DNA of 64,000 bases, taken from NCBI RefSeq assembly GCF_013184525.1, contig NZ_JAAOIZ010000001.1, forward strand, positions 1 to 64,000, written 5' to 3'. This DNA comes from Chryseobacterium sp. LAM-KRS1. GTDB lineage: Bacteria > Bacteroidota > Bacteroidia > Flavobacteriales > Weeksellaceae. The notes under the pieces were generated by a model, which did not search any database, was not told the origin of the DNA, and saw nothing but the letters and a program-made list of their open reading frames with translations. Below, in pieces: positions 54,809 to 64,000 of this stretch (the stretch's first letter is position 1; the number at the start of each line of letters is the position of its first letter). The position numbers and the translations under genes are program-made.

Positions 54809-56341
54809 ATGAAGCTTTTAAAAGAAAATATCCATTATCTTCTTTTCCTTTCTGCTGTGTTTTTTCTATGGAATCCGGCGAAGTTTCCGGTTGATGATGG
54901 TTATTTTTATCCACAGATTGCCTATAATATGGTCAGAAATGGCTTTATGGGGTTTAATGATTTATACCTTACCAATGGCTTCCATCCTTTATGGATGGTA
55001 TTCTGTGTTATTGCGGAAGCGATCAATTTTTTGGGTAAAAGTTTCTCAGTATACATTCTATGGTTTTTTCAGGTTATCTTTATCATTGCGGGATACAGAT
55101 TTTTTGAAAAAACCTTATTCAAAGATTCAGTAAGTGGAAAAGTATTGAGCTTAGCATTGTATTGCTTAATTTTTTTCAGCCTTGGATCATTATATTTAAC
55201 GGAAGCGCATCTCACCTTTTTCACCATTGCCTGGCTGCTTTATTTTCTTTGTAAAAGATACACCAACGATTTTCTGTTCGGATTCATTTGTAGCCTCGTT
55301 TTTCTGGCAAGGCTGGATCATATTTTTATCATTATTCCTTTAGGCTTTCTTTATTGGAAACACCGGGACTGGAATTTTCAAAGCATTTCTAAAGTAATTT
55401 TAGGATTTTTAATTTTGGCGGGACCTTATTTATTTTCCAATCAGTATTTGTTCGGAGATATGGTTCCTGTCAGTGGCAGAATAAAAAGTTCCTTTCCTAA
55501 AGCTAATCTGGATGATCCTTTTGGTTTACTCCCTGATTTATTCTTATTTGTGGGTTCCGCATATTTGATATTTTTGATTTTTACTAAAAATATACACTAC
55601 CGCTCTGTCAAAATTTTATTTATTAGCGGAAGCTTTATTCATTTATTGTATAATGTATTTTTCCAGTCATATACAGGACAGTGGTATTTTGTATCACAAT
55701 TTATTTTTTGTGGCTTTTTTATCAATGATATTGTTGAAAAATTTCAATTGAGAATAGTACCTGCGAGATCCAAGTTTATAATTTATTCTTTGGGTTCAAC
55801 ATTTTTCTTATGTACAATCGGGATTTTGAAGCTCAAGACCAACCTAAGCATATTTCATAACGTTTTTGATAACAAGTCAAAATTTGAAAAGAAAACAAAG
55901 GATATGGTAAAGAATTTGGCAGAAGATCTGGTTAACGTAGTTCCCCGAAAGTCTCGAATATATGTTTATGATTTTCCGGGTAAATTTGCTTTTTACTCCG
56001 ATTTTAATTTTATACCGGCAGATGCTTTGGTAGCCAACTCTACTTTTTTTAATGAAATAAATACGCTCCGTTTTAAAGATTATCTCAAAAAAAATAAAAT
56101 TAACTATATGCTCTTTCCCAGTCAACTGGAAAAAGGAAGGAACTCAATCACTTTTATGGGCATGGATGTTAAAAAGAAAAATAATCGTAATATGTTTTAC
56201 TTTAGGAATACTTTAAGTAAAAAGATCATAGACAGTCTTGATGAAAATGAGTTAATTAAAGTGAAAACCTATTTAAATCCTGCAAAGACCTGGCAGGCGC
56301 AGTATGACTCGGTGACAATTTACAAGCTAAAAGAAAAATAA
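54809..56341 (+). CDS. GT-C-like membrane glycosyltransferase (putative)
   Basis: The 510-aa product has about 10-12 membrane segments in the first 350 residues and a soluble C-terminal part. Its early loop VDDGYFYPQIAYNM with NGFHPLWM resembles the catalytic first loop of GT-C transferases that use polyprenyl-phosphate sugars. An uncharacterised membrane protein is the alternative. It is the last gene of the operon, 6 bp after tatD, and is followed by a strong terminator. Confidence 0.7.
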   Translation: MKLLKENIHYLLFLSAVFFLWNPAKFPVDDGYFYPQIAYNMVRNGFMGFNDLYLTNGFHPLWMVFCVIAEAINFLGKSFSVYILWFFQVIFIIAGYRFFEKTLFKDSVSGKVLSLALYCLIFFSLGSLYLTEAHLTFFTIAWLLYFLCKRYTNDFLFGFICSLVFLARLDHIFIIIPLGFLYWKHRDWNFQSISKVILGFLILAGPYLFSNQYLFGDMVPVSGRIKSSFPKANLDDPFGLLPDLFLFVGSAYLIFLIFTKNIHYRSVKILFISGSFIHLLYNVFFQSYTGQWYFVSQFIFCGFFINDIVEKFQLRIVPARSKFIIYSLGSTFFLCTIGILKLKTNLSIFHNVFDNKSKFEKKTKDMVKNLAEDLVNVVPRKSRIYVYDFPGKFAFYSDFNFIPADALVANSTFFNEINTLRFKDYLKKNKINYMLFPSQLEKGRNSITFMGMDVKKKNNRNMFYFRNTLSKKIIDSLDENELIKVKTYLNPAKTWQAQYDSVTIYKLKEK

Positions 56342-56350
56342 CGAGAATAA

Positions 56351-56386
56351 AAAAGCTTTCAGGAATAACCCTGAAAGCTTTTTTTT
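56351..56386. terminator. Bidirectional terminator
   Basis: AAAAGCTTTCAGG pairs with CCTGAAAGCTTTT across AATAAC and is followed by Ts, between two convergent genes. Confidence 0.93.
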
Positions 56387-57641
56387 ATTTTTTCCTAAAG
56401 AAACTTTTATTTTTTGGCTTTTTGAAACCAATGTCTTTCTTCTGAGTAGGTTTAGGTTTTCCCTGTCCCGGATTCATAGGTTTATTATTTGAATCCCTTT
56501 TTTGTGCAACCAGGTTTTCGGTGTGGAACGGGTGGTCTTTAACCACTGGAATTTTAAGTCCGATAAGTTTTTCCGTATTTCTAAGGTTCAGCAAATCCAG
56601 ACCATCTACAAAAGATAAAGAAGTCCCTTCCGAACCCGCTCTTCCTGTTCTTCCGATTCTGTGAACATAGGTTTCGGAAACATCAGAAAGCTCGTAATTA
56701 ATTACATATTTCAGCTCATCAATATCAATTCCTCTTGCTGCAATATCTGTAGCAACCAATACTCTGGTTTTTCCGGATTTGAAGTTGTTTAGCGCATTTT
56801 GACGTGCATTTTGAGATTTATTCCCATGAATCGCTTCCGTTGAAATGCCATTTTTTTGTAATGTTCTTGCAATCTTATCAGCTCCGTGCTTGGTTCTTGA
56901 AAAAACCAAAACAGATTCAGAGATATGATTTTTAAGAATATGTGTAAGTAATCCCAATTTATCTTCTTTCTGAACAAAATAGACAGATTGTTTAATGGTT
57001 TCAGCTGTCGAAGAAACAGGCGTTACTTCTACCTGTACCGGATTGCTGAGGATGGAATTGGCAAGCTTTTGTATTTCAGGAGGCATAGTTGCAGAGAAAA
57101 ATAAAGTTTGCCTTCTCTGTGGTAAAAGCTTAATAATTCTTTTAACGTCATGTACAAATCCCATATCCAGCATTCTGTCAGCTTCATCCAGAACAAATAT
57201 CTCCAGGTTTTTAAGACTGATAATTCCTTGTGCAATGAAGTCAAGGAGTCTCCCCGGTGTTGCTACAAGAATGTCTACTCCTTTTCTTAAAGCTGCTTCT
57301 TGTGAGCCCTGTTTTACACCTCCGAAAATAACTAATTTTCTTAATGGAAGATTTCTTCCGTAAGCATTAAAGCTTTCTTCAATCTGAATAGCCAGTTCCC
57401 TTGTAGGCGTTAAAACCAAAGCTTTGATCTGATTAGTCTTTGGACGTTCTGAAAGGTTCTGGAGAATGGGAATAGCAAAAGCTGCAGTTTTACCGGTTCC
57501 GGTTTGCGCCGTTCCCAGTAGATCTTTTTTCTCTAAAATAGAGGGAATAGCCTTTTGCTGTATAGGAGTTGGTTTTTCATAACCTTCCTGTTGAAGCGCA
57601 TCTAAAATGGGCTTGATGATTTTTAAATCTGTAAATAACAA
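56385..57641 (-). CDS. RhlE-type DEAD-box RNA helicase (TTG start)
   Basis: The 418-aa product has [17 protein letters not shown] (Q motif), [44 protein letters not shown] and [10 protein letters not shown], followed by a basic tail ([18 protein letters not shown] ... KSFFRKK). The frame starts with TTG at 57641, in the place where RhlE proteins normally begin (MLFTDLKII). No ATG is available before the Q motif. It is a single-gene unit. Confidence 0.93.
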   Translation of the reverse strand: MLFTDLKIIKPILDALQQEGYEKPTPIQQKAIPSILEKKDLLGTAQTGTGKTAAFAIPILQNLSERPKTNQIKALVLTPTRELAIQIEESFNAYGRNLPLRKLVIFGGVKQGSQEAALRKGVDILVATPGRLLDFIAQGIISLKNLEIFVLDEADRMLDMGFVHDVKRIIKLLPQRRQTLFFSATMPPEIQKLANSILSNPVQVEVTPVSSTAETIKQSVYFVQKEDKLGLLTHILKNHISESVLVFSRTKHGADKIARTLQKNGISTEAIHGNKSQNARQNALNNFKSGKTRVLVATDIAARGIDIDELKYVINYELSDVSETYVHRIGRTGRAGSEGTSLSFVDGLDLLNLRNTEKLIGLKIPVVKDHPFHTENLVAQKRDSNNKPMNPGQGKPKPTQKKDIGFKKPKNKSFFRKK

Positions 57642-57907
57642 AATATATTGCGTATTAAAAATAATGCGGTCGAAGTAGTATACTTCATCATTTTTAGCGA
57701 ATCTGCTAAAATTGATTAACAGAATTTTTAAGTAAAATTAATTACCGAAAGGGCTGAGAATGCCGCGAAATATGCTACAAAGGTAGTTAAAATATTTGAA
57801 GTTTATTATTTTACTTCCATACCTGCGCAATTAAGGTCTGTTATCGATATTTTTAATCTTTGAAATGTACAGAAATAGGATCAACGAGTATCAGATGATC
57901 GGGGGAC

Positions 57908-58942
57908 TTAATGTTTTATCTTCTTCCATTCCTGATTGAATCTTAGGTCGAACAGGGTTTTATAAAGAGTTGTTAATCCATAACTTCCAACTAAACCATA
58001 ATCTTTAATCTTTTTGATCTTCCCGTTGTCATAGGTAATTGTTAAAGTTGACAACTGATCATCGGTCCAACTTACGGAATAATCATCTTGAAGCTCCGGA
58101 AAATTAATATAGCCAAGAATTGTTTCAATTTTTTGAAAATCCGATGCTTTTATTTGGGTTGTAAATTTTCCTTCACCTTTTTCAAAAGTTTTACGGGATT
58201 TCCTTTCTATTTTTTCAAAGGAATCATTACGGTTGATAAAATTGTAAGTCTTGGCAATAAATTGAGAGGTGCCGTTTTTACTCAATTCAAGCGTAAACAC
58301 CGGACAGGTTCCAAAACAGGGCTCTGTTTCAAAAAATATTTTTTCAATAGTATACTTTTGAGGTTCCGGATTATACTCTACGAAATTATCAAATTTATAA
58401 GTCAGAATCTTATTGACGATTTTGTGATAAAAATTGTATTTCTCAGAATTAAAATCTTCGGTAACTTCATCGTAGAAAACAGAGATATAATCTTTGCCAT
58501 TTATGGTAGACAATTTCGGGATTACAAAATCAAAATGATTCAGAAGTAAACTTCTGTTCATATACTTATTGTCTATATCAAAAATAACCTTTACAACTGC
58601 ACTACAACTGCCTCTGGATGATTGACAGCTGTTGTCATCCCCGATAAATAATAAATCCGTTTTTCCATTATGATCAAAGTCTCCTTTATAAAAACTTTTG
58701 TCAACACCCAGACTATCAGCAGTCCTTTTTATAAGGGGTGACAAATTATCATCTTCAAAGCTCCTGATCGTTTTTAACGTAAACTCAGATAAAAAATCAT
58801 CTTTTGATTGTGAACATGACCGTATAAAATTGACAGCCTCAATGTCTGTTTTGAGGCTGTCAATTTTTGATAAAGTCTTACTGCTTTGTGAAAAACAGGA
58901 TTGGTAAAATAAAACTAATATGAAGAACAGTGTTCTATCCAT
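57908..58942 (-). CDS. Exported DUF6438-type protein
   Basis: The ATG at 58942 gives 344 aa with a signal peptide ([15 protein letters not shown]). Residues ~90-170 include a repeat-like [17 protein letters not shown] segment. The second half contains [20 protein letters not shown], the CFGxCP motif of DUF6438. Its function is unknown. The start overlaps the obg end by 8 bp, so it is translated from the obg operon. An upstream in-frame start at 58987 is less likely. Confidence 0.75.
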   Translation of the reverse strand: MDRTLFFILVLFYQSCFSQSSKTLSKIDSLKTDIEAVNFIRSCSQSKDDFLSEFTLKTIRSFEDDNLSPLIKRTADSLGVDKSFYKGDFDHNGKTDLLFIGDDNSCQSSRGSCSAVVKVIFDIDNKYMNRSLLLNHFDFVIPKLSTINGKDYISVFYDEVTEDFNSEKYNFYHKIVNKILTYKFDNFVEYNPEPQKYTIEKIFFETEPCFGTCPVFTLELSKNGTSQFIAKTYNFINRNDSFEKIERKSRKTFEKGEGKFTTQIKASDFQKIETILGYINFPELQDDYSVSWTDDQLSTLTITYDNGKIKKIKDYGLVGSYGLTTLYKTLFDLRFNQEWKKIKH

Positions 58943-59918
58943 GTAGTTTTTTCCAGATAACATCCTTAAGTTCCGTAAGTCCTTCACCGGTTACACCCGA
59001 GAAGAACAGCGGCTGCCTGTTTTCAGGAAATTCTGCTGAAATTTCTTTTTTCAGTTCATCGTCCAGAAGGTCGGCTTTTGAAATGGAAATAATAAAGTCT
59101 TTATCCAATAATTCCGGATTGTATTCTTTAAGCTCATTTTCAAGAATTTTAAACTCCTGGAAATGATCTTCAGAATCTGCCGGAATAAGGAATAACAAAA
59201 TTGAATTTCTCTCAATATGTCTTAGGAATCTATGGCCAAGGCCTTTTCCTTCAGCGGCTCCTTCTATAATCCCCGGGATATCAGCCATTACAAATGATTT
59301 GTAATTTCTGTAGTCTACGATTCCCAGGTTAGGCGTCAATGTTGTAAATGCGTAATTAGCAATTTTAGGTTTTGCCGCGGATACGGAAGCCAACAATGTT
59401 GATTTTCCGGCATTCGGGAAACCTACAAGCCCTACGTCAGCTAAAATTTTAAGCTCAAAAACCACGTAACCTTCCTGTCCCTCCATTCCCGGCTGTGCGT
59501 AACGTGGGGTCTGGTTTGTTGAAGATTTAAAGTGCTCGTTACCAAGTCCTCCTTTTCCCCCTTCCATCAGGATGATTTCCTGACCATCTTCTAAAATTTC
59601 ACCGATGATTTCACCCTCTTCATTTTTGGCAATGGTTCCGATAGGTACCTCTATATAAACATCGGCACCATAAGCTCCTGTTAACTGATTTTTTCCTCCG
59701 TTTTCTCCACGCTCCGCTTTCACGTGACGGGTATAACGAAGTGGAAGTAAAGTCCATTCCTGAGCATTCCCCTTCATAATAACGTGGCCTCCACGACCTC
59801 CGTCTCCACCATCAGGGCCACCTTTGGGAATGTATTTTTCACGGCGAAGATGCGCAGAACCTGCACCTCCATGACCGCTTTTACAATGAATCTTTACGTA
59901 ATCTACAAAATTTGACAT
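58935..59918 (-). CDS. obg: GTPase ObgE/CgtA
   Basis: The 327-aa product has the glycine-rich Obg fold ([21 protein letters not shown] near residue 8, in parts [29 protein letters not shown]). The G domain has [35 protein letters not shown] and SKADLL. It is an essential GTPase in ribosome assembly. The normal C-terminal OCT domain is absent, as in several Bacteroidota. Confidence 0.96.
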   Translation of the reverse strand: MSNFVDYVKIHCKSGHGGAGSAHLRREKYIPKGGPDGGDGGRGGHVIMKGNAQEWTLLPLRYTRHVKAERGENGGKNQLTGAYGADVYIEVPIGTIAKNEEGEIIGEILEDGQEIILMEGGKGGLGNEHFKSSTNQTPRYAQPGMEGQEGYVVFELKILADVGLVGFPNAGKSTLLASVSAAKPKIANYAFTTLTPNLGIVDYRNYKSFVMADIPGIIEGAAEGKGLGHRFLRHIERNSILLFLIPADSEDHFQEFKILENELKEYNPELLDKDFIISISKADLLDDELKKEISAEFPENRQPLFFSGVTGEGLTELKDVIWKKLHG

Positions 59919-59925
59919 AATTTTA

Positions 59926-59968
59926 ATTCAAGGTTTAATGTGTAAGGTCCAAAGTTTAAACCTTGAAT
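59926..59968. repeat. Inverted repeat in the obg-adk gap
   Basis: ATTCAAGGTTTAA pairs with TTAAACCTTGAAT, and a further copy of the motif (TTGAACCTTGAATC) follows. This 70-bp stretch could be a processing site, a weak terminator or a small intergenic repeat. Confidence 0.55.
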
Positions 59969-59996
59969 ATTTAACTTTGAACCTTGAATCAAAAAT

Positions 59997-60578
59997 TTAT
60001 TTTTGAATTTTTTCTACTTCAGCAAACAATTTCTCAGAAATCTCATTGATCTCACCAACTCCGTTTACCTCTACATATTTTCCTTGTTGCTTATATAATT
60101 CAGCTACTTCAGCTGTTTTCGCATAATATTCTTTAATCCTGTTCTGGATGATTTCTTCGTTGCTGTCATCAGATCTTCCACTGGTTTCTCCTCTTTTCAG
60201 CAATCTTTCAACCAAAATTTTATCTTCAACGATTAATGAAAGACAAACATCAATCTCGTCATTCAGTTCCTCTTTAACGATTTTTTCCAAAGCCGCTGTC
60301 TGTACTGCTGTTCTTGGATATCCATCGAAAATAAACCCTGCCGCATCGGTTGGTTTTCTCAATTCGTCCACCAACATGTCGATTGTCACCTGGTCCGGAA
60401 CCAATTCTCCCTTATCGATGTAAGATTTAGCTAATTTCCCAAGTTCCGTGTCATTCTTCATATTGAATCTGAATAGATCACCTGTAGAGATTTGCTTTAA
60501 GTTAAATTTTTCGATGAGATTCTGAGCTTGTGTTCCTTTTCCACTTCCTGGAGGCCCGAACAGAACAATGTTTATCAT
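59997..60578 (-). CDS. adk: Adenylate kinase
   Basis: The 193-aa product has NIVLFGPPGSGKGTQAQ (P-loop), GDLFRFNM, FIFDGYPRTAVQTAAL and SGRSDDSNEEI, the standard short form. It makes two ADP from ATP and AMP. It lies between hpt and obg on the same strand. Confidence 0.97.
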   Translation of the reverse strand: MINIVLFGPPGSGKGTQAQNLIEKFNLKQISTGDLFRFNMKNDTELGKLAKSYIDKGELVPDQVTIDMLVDELRKPTDAAGFIFDGYPRTAVQTAALEKIVKEELNDEIDVCLSLIVEDKILVERLLKRGETSGRSDDSNEEIIQNRIKEYYAKTAEVAELYKQQGKYVEVNGVGEINEISEKLFAEVEKIQK

Positions 60579-60623
60579 TTTTATTTAATTAGATATTTTA
60601 AGTTTAAATTTCAGGTTTTGAAA

Positions 60624-61178
60624 TTAATGGTTGATTTTACCTTCTTCTAACTGATATAAATCCGAAAGATTTCTTCCCAATTCATCGTAATCTAATCCGT
60701 AACCCAGAACAAATTTATTTGGAATTTCCTTTCCAATATAATCCAGTTTAAAATCCTTCTTGTAAACCTCAGGTTTTAGTAAGAAAGAAGCCAGTTTTAC
60801 AGATTTTGGTCGTTGTGTTTCTTTGAAATATTTGAAAAGGCTTTCAACAGTATTTCCTGTATCTACGATATCTTCAACCAGAATAATATGACGGTCCTTA
60901 ACATCTTTCGTCAGCTCCATCTTCTGGTAAACAATTCCCGTAGATTCCGTTCCTACATAAGAACTCATCTGGATAAAAGCAATCTCACAGTTTCCCGGAT
61001 AATGCTTTAAAAGATCTGAGAAGAACATGATAACTCCGTTCAAAACTCCTATGAAGACAGGAACTTCATCTTTGTAATCCTCATAAATTTTCAGCGCTGT
61101 CGCTTTTACTATTTCCTGAATTTCCGCGTCCTTTAGATAAGGAACAAAAGTTTTGTCGTGAACTTTAATGCTTTCCAT
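60624..61178 (-). CDS. hpt: Hypoxanthine phosphoribosyltransferase
   Basis: The 184-aa product has the PRPP-binding motif HIILVEDIVDTGNTVESL near residue 96, VFIGVLNGVIMFFSDLLKH and VLGYGLDYDELGRNL near the end. It salvages hypoxanthine and guanine. It starts the hpt-adk-obg-DUF6438 unit. Confidence 0.95.
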   Translation of the reverse strand: MESIKVHDKTFVPYLKDAEIQEIVKATALKIYEDYKDEVPVFIGVLNGVIMFFSDLLKHYPGNCEIAFIQMSSYVGTESTGIVYQKMELTKDVKDRHIILVEDIVDTGNTVESLFKYFKETQRPKSVKLASFLLKPEVYKKDFKLDYIGKEIPNKFVLGYGLDYDELGRNLSDLYQLEEGKINH

Positions 61179-61197
61179 AAAAAAATTTAGTAGTTGG

Positions 61198-61205
61198 CAA
61201 AGTTA
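61198..61205 (-). promoter_or_regulatory. -7 element (TAACTTTG) for the hpt operon
   Basis: The minus strand reads TAACTTTG, 20 nt before the hpt ATG. Confidence 0.5.
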
Positions 61206-61258
61206 CGGATTTTTGATTTTTGATTAAAATGTTTTTATGTTTAATCTATTATTTGCAT

Positions 61259-61266
61259 TATATTTG
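61259..61266 (+). promoter_or_regulatory. -7 element (TATATTTG) for the ABC-F gene
   Basis: TATATTTG lies 110 nt upstream of the ABC-F ATG, giving a leader of about 100 nt, much longer than those of most genes in the window. Confidence 0.5.
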
Positions 61267-61325
61267 CATACACAAAACCTAAAAATACGCTCATGTAGGA
61301 TATAATTTCTTTCAGATTTGATCAG

Positions 61326-61367
61326 ATGATAATCCCCCTTGGATTATTGATGTTTAACTTTAATTAG
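61326..61367 (+). CDS. Possible 13-codon leader peptide upstream of the ABC-F gene
   Basis: ATG to TAG encodes MIIPLGLLMFNFN and ends 9 nt before the ABC-F start codon. It contains a hairpin (ATAATCC/GGATTAT, 61329-61347). Many ABC-F genes in other bacteria are controlled by ribosome stalling on such leaders, so attenuation is plausible here. No terminator structure is obvious, so the evidence is weak. Confidence 0.35.
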   Translation: MIIPLGLLMFNFN

Positions 61368-61376
61368 AAAGAAATC

Positions 61377-62966
61377 ATGATTTTTCTACAAAATATATCC
61401 TATAGGTTTCCCAACAGAGACCTGCTTTTTAATCATATCAATGTAACGATCCCAACATCTTCAAAAACGGCTTTGGTCGGAAGTAATGGCATGGGAAAAT
61501 CTACCCTGCTTAAAATTATAGCAAATGAAATCCAACCTTTGGAAGGGAACTTACATATTGAAGGAAATTTATATTACGTTCCGCAAATGTTTGGAAACTT
61601 TAATCATCTTACCATTGCAGAAAGCCTGAAAATTGACCAAAAACTAAATGCTTTACAGAAGATTAGCAGTGGCGAAGTAGACGACATTTATTTTGATATT
61701 CTCAACGATGATTGGGATATTGAAGATCGTTGCCAAATGGCTTTACAATACTGGCAGCTTGAGAACCTGGATTTAAATCAAAAACTAGAGGGCCTGAGCG
61801 GAGGACAGAAGACAAAAGTCTTTCTTGCAGGTTTACAGATTCATCAGCCGGATATCATATTGCTGGATGAACCCACTAACCACCTCGATCTTGAAGGACG
61901 GAGTCTTTTATATGACTATATTGCGAAAACAAGTGCTACAATAGTTATTGTGAGTCACGACAGAACTTTATTAAATCTGGTTGATACGATTTACGAATTG
62001 AGCAATCAAGGCATTTCAACGTATGGTGGGAATTTTGATTTTTATGTTGAACAAAAGGAAATAGAGGAGGAGGCATTGCATCATGACATTCATGCCAAGG
62101 AGCGGGCTTTGAAAAAGGCAAAGGAAAAAGAAAGGGAGACGTTGGAAAGAAAACAAAAATTAGATGCCCGGGGAAAGAAAAAGCAGGAAAAATCAGGAGT
62201 TGCAAGAATTATGATGAATACCCTCCGGAATAATGCCGAAAAGAATACCTCCAAACTCAAGAATATTCACGCTGAAAAGATTAGTGATCTTTCCGCAGGA
62301 CTTAGGGGATTGCGTTCATCTGTGAAAAATACAGAACAAATGAAAGTAAATTTCAACGATTCTGATCTTCACACAGGGAAAATTCTTATGACAGCGGATG
62401 ATATTAATTTCAGATATCATGAAAAACTCTTATGGGCTAAAAATCTGGATCTCGAAATCAGAAGCGGAGATCGTATTTGTGTGAAAGGACCGAACGGCTC
62501 CGGAAAAACGACTTTAATTAAACTTTTAATTGGTGATTTGGATGCTTCCATTGGAACTATTTCAAGAACTGATTTTAATAGTATTTATATTGATCAGGAA
62601 TATTCGTTAATTGCTCAGGAAGCAACCATTTATGAATTTGCCCAAAGGTTTAATGATAATGCGTTACAGGAGTCCGAAGTAAAAACCATATTGTCCAGAT
62701 TTTTATTTGGAAAAGAAACATGGGATAAAAAAGGAGAAATGTTAAGTGGAGGAGAGCGCCTTAGACTTTTATTGTGTGGGCTTTCAATCAGTAATAGGGC
62801 TCCCGATATCATTGTTCTCGATGAGCCCACAAATAATCTGGATTTGCAAAATGTAGAGATTCTTACCAACTCCATTAAAGATTATAAGGGGACGTTATTA
62901 GTGATTTCTCATGATGAAATCTTCCTGGATGAGATTGGTATAGAAAGTGAAATTGTGCTGGATTAA
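61377..62966 (+). CDS. ABC-F family ATPase
   Basis: The 529-aa product has two nucleotide-binding domains without membrane segments: GSNGMGKSTLLK, LSGGQKTKVFLAGL and LLDEPTNHLDL in the first, and GPNGSGKTTLIKLL, LSGGERLRLLLCGL and VLDEPTNNLDL in the second. A lysine/glutamate-rich linker of about 80 residues joins them. ABC-F proteins act on ribosomes, in translation or antibiotic protection. Which subgroup this is cannot be told by eye; the leader region might suggest an inducible type. Confidence 0.92.
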   Translation: MIFLQNISYRFPNRDLLFNHINVTIPTSSKTALVGSNGMGKSTLLKIIANEIQPLEGNLHIEGNLYYVPQMFGNFNHLTIAESLKIDQKLNALQKISSGEVDDIYFDILNDDWDIEDRCQMALQYWQLENLDLNQKLEGLSGGQKTKVFLAGLQIHQPDIILLDEPTNHLDLEGRSLLYDYIAKTSATIVIVSHDRTLLNLVDTIYELSNQGISTYGGNFDFYVEQKEIEEEALHHDIHAKERALKKAKEKERETLERKQKLDARGKKKQEKSGVARIMMNTLRNNAEKNTSKLKNIHAEKISDLSAGLRGLRSSVKNTEQMKVNFNDSDLHTGKILMTADDINFRYHEKLLWAKNLDLEIRSGDRICVKGPNGSGKTTLIKLLIGDLDASIGTISRTDFNSIYIDQEYSLIAQEATIYEFAQRFNDNALQESEVKTILSRFLFGKETWDKKGEMLSGGERLRLLLCGLSISNRAPDIIVLDEPTNNLDLQNVEILTNSIKDYKGTLLVISHDEIFLDEIGIESEIVLD

Positions 62967-63039
62967 TACAGCGATAAGTATTTTAAAAATGATACTTTTT
63001 AAGTTGCGGGGATTTTAGGGTCGATAATATTTTGGAATA

Positions 63040-63101
63040 ATCATTCCGAAGGAGTCTAACTGTTAAATGTGAATAATGGCTTTGGAATCCTTCGGAATGA
63101 T
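63040..63101. repeat. Long-stem inverted repeat after the ABC-F gene
   Basis: ATCATTCCGAAGGA and TCCTTCGGAATGAT form a perfect 14-bp stem with a 34-nt loop between convergent genes. It could act as a transcription end or be a member of a dispersed repeat family. Confidence 0.6.
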
Positions 63102-63111
63102 AATTTAGCAC

Positions 63112-63702
63112 CTATTTTATTTCAATTTTCGGTAATTGATAATTTCCAACTACTTCTATTAATTTGGAAGAGTTATTTTTCAAATTATTGAAGAAACTTT
63201 CTATGTTTTCTTTATATCCCCTTTCACTAACGCCGAAAAGTAGGACTCCTTTACTTTTATTGTTTGAAATAAGTTTATAACGGTAAACATTTCTTTCTGC
63301 GATGAGTATTTCTTTCCCATCTTTCGAATTCTCAGTAATGAGAAAATCTAAGATATATTCTTCGCCGTTTTCATAGATTTTGTAATTGACGACCGGATTG
63401 GATTTTTTCAGGTTCTCAAGTTCTGTTACTTTTCGATTAATTACATCTTCAATTTTAAGAGTTCCCTGAATATAATCGATCATAACTAATGTGCCGTATT
63501 TTTCGATTTTCTCGGTTGGGCTTAGGTATTCTTGTTTGTAATAATTCTCATTAGGATGAGAGCTCCAGATTAGATTATAGAATGTATTATCAATTTTAAT
63601 AGGTCCGGGAATACTCAGATACTCATTAATTTTATTTTGTGCGTCTAAAGAAAGAGAAGAGTATAGAAACAGGATAATAAGAAGGAGTGATTTTTTAGGC
63701 AT
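63112..63702 (-). CDS. Secreted protein of unknown function
   Basis: The ATG at 63702 gives 196 aa with a signal peptide (LLIILFLYSSLSLDAQ). The rest resembles no family I know; it has IWSSHPNENYYKQEYLSPTEK near residue 45 and a C-terminal half of alternating strands and helices. An in-frame upstream extension to 63849 would add a second hydrophobic stretch and overlaps the region just past the next gene, so I prefer the shorter form. Confidence 0.65.
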   Translation of the reverse strand: MPKKSLLLIILFLYSSLSLDAQNKINEYLSIPGPIKIDNTFYNLIWSSHPNENYYKQEYLSPTEKIEKYGTLVMIDYIQGTLKIEDVINRKVTELENLKKSNPVVNYKIYENGEEYILDFLITENSKDGKEILIAERNVYRYKLISNNKSKGVLLFGVSERGYKENIESFFNNLKNNSSKLIEVVGNYQLPKIEIK

Positions 63703-63787
63703 GTTTGCTTTTAATTTTGTGTTGGTATTGATGATCAAATATACAATAATCAAAATACCTAAAATGAAAGAGTTATAAGAATATTTG

Positions 63788-64000
63788 TTACAAAAGTTTC
63801 TCAATCCACTTGTAAATATCATCCAGAACCTCTTTCCGGATTTCCTCATTCATAATTTCATGCCTCATTTCAGGATAGATACTGTAATCCACCTTAATGA
63901 ATCCATTCTGTTTTAAATTATTTACTGTTTGCATAACTCCTTTTCCAAAATTCCCGATAGGATCGTTTTTTCCACTAACAAATAAAAAAGGGAAGGATTT
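63788..64000 (-). CDS. Alpha/beta hydrolase, C-terminal end (5' part beyond window)
   Basis: The last 70 codons read SFPFLFVSGKNDPIGNFGKG ... YPEMRHEIMNEEIRKEV and end in TAA. The acid residue in SGKNDPIG and the final His in EMRHEI are the Asp and His of an alpha/beta hydrolase of the monoacylglycerol-lipase / serine aminopeptidase S33 type. The nucleophile and N-terminus lie outside the window. Confidence 0.8.
   Translation of the reverse strand, partial: KSFPFLFVSGKNDPIGNFGKGVMQTVNNLKQNGFIKVDYSIYPEMRHEIMNEEIRKEVLDDIYKWIEKLL

Overview
The window looks like a low-GC chromosome segment from a flavobacterium of the Chryseobacterium/Weeksellaceae type. The evidence is indirect: type IX secretion (T9SS) sorting tails, SusC/SusD and Oar-like TonB receptors, Bacteroidota-type promoter elements (TAnnTTTG at -7, often only 15-20 nt before the start codon), GSCFA and DUF4269 proteins, and few Shine-Dalgarno sites. 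The species is an inference; no database search was possible.

Layout. 1-6.9 kb (minus strand): three tandem paralogous secreted leucine-rich-repeat proteins with shared C-terminal modules, the first cut by the window edge. 7-9 kb: ligA. 9.2-19.5 kb (plus): an Oar-like receptor, a secreted glycerophosphodiester phosphodiesterase, a SusC/SusD pair and a calcineurin-like phosphoesterase, which together suggest uptake of organic phosphodiesters. 19.6-23.1 kb: a short-chain reductase, prmA, an SH3-like secreted protein and an e(P4)-type acid phosphatase lipoprotein.

23.3-39.5 kb is the most distinctive part. A cassette made of a truncated tRNA, a hairpin terminator, tRNA-Arg(UCU) and tRNA-Pro(UGG) occurs twice in the same orientation, about 15.8 kb apart, with tRNA-Ser(GCU) added at the right-hand copy. 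Between the copies lies a molybdenum-cofactor and formate-dehydrogenase-like block. The plus strand carries a TauE/SafE permease, moaD, moaE, fdhD, a 116-aa unknown, an FdhF/YdeP-type molybdoenzyme, a secreted SUOX-fold protein without the expected Mo-ligating Cys, an OFA-type (oxalate/formate) transporter, a bestrophin and a DUF488 protein. The minus strand carries moaA, moeA, moaC, mobA and moeB-rhodanese. AraC, SDR and HxlR genes complete the block. I read it as a candidate gained or lost module, but no integrase is present.

39.6-64 kb is mostly housekeeping and envelope genes: a peptidoglycan amidase, aspA, a glycan cluster (two glycosyltransferases, a flippase and an FkbM methyltransferase), DUF2461, a DbpA-type DEAD helicase, DUF47 with a PiT phosphate transporter, a polyprenyl synthase, GSCFA, DUF4269, TatD, a GT-C-like membrane protein, a RhlE-type helicase, an hpt-adk-obg-DUF6438 operon, an ABC-F protein with a possible leader peptide, a secreted hypothetical protein and the 3' end of an alpha/beta hydrolase gene. 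Several genes fit a phosphorus-acquisition theme (GDPD, calcineurin-like enzyme, e(P4), PiT).
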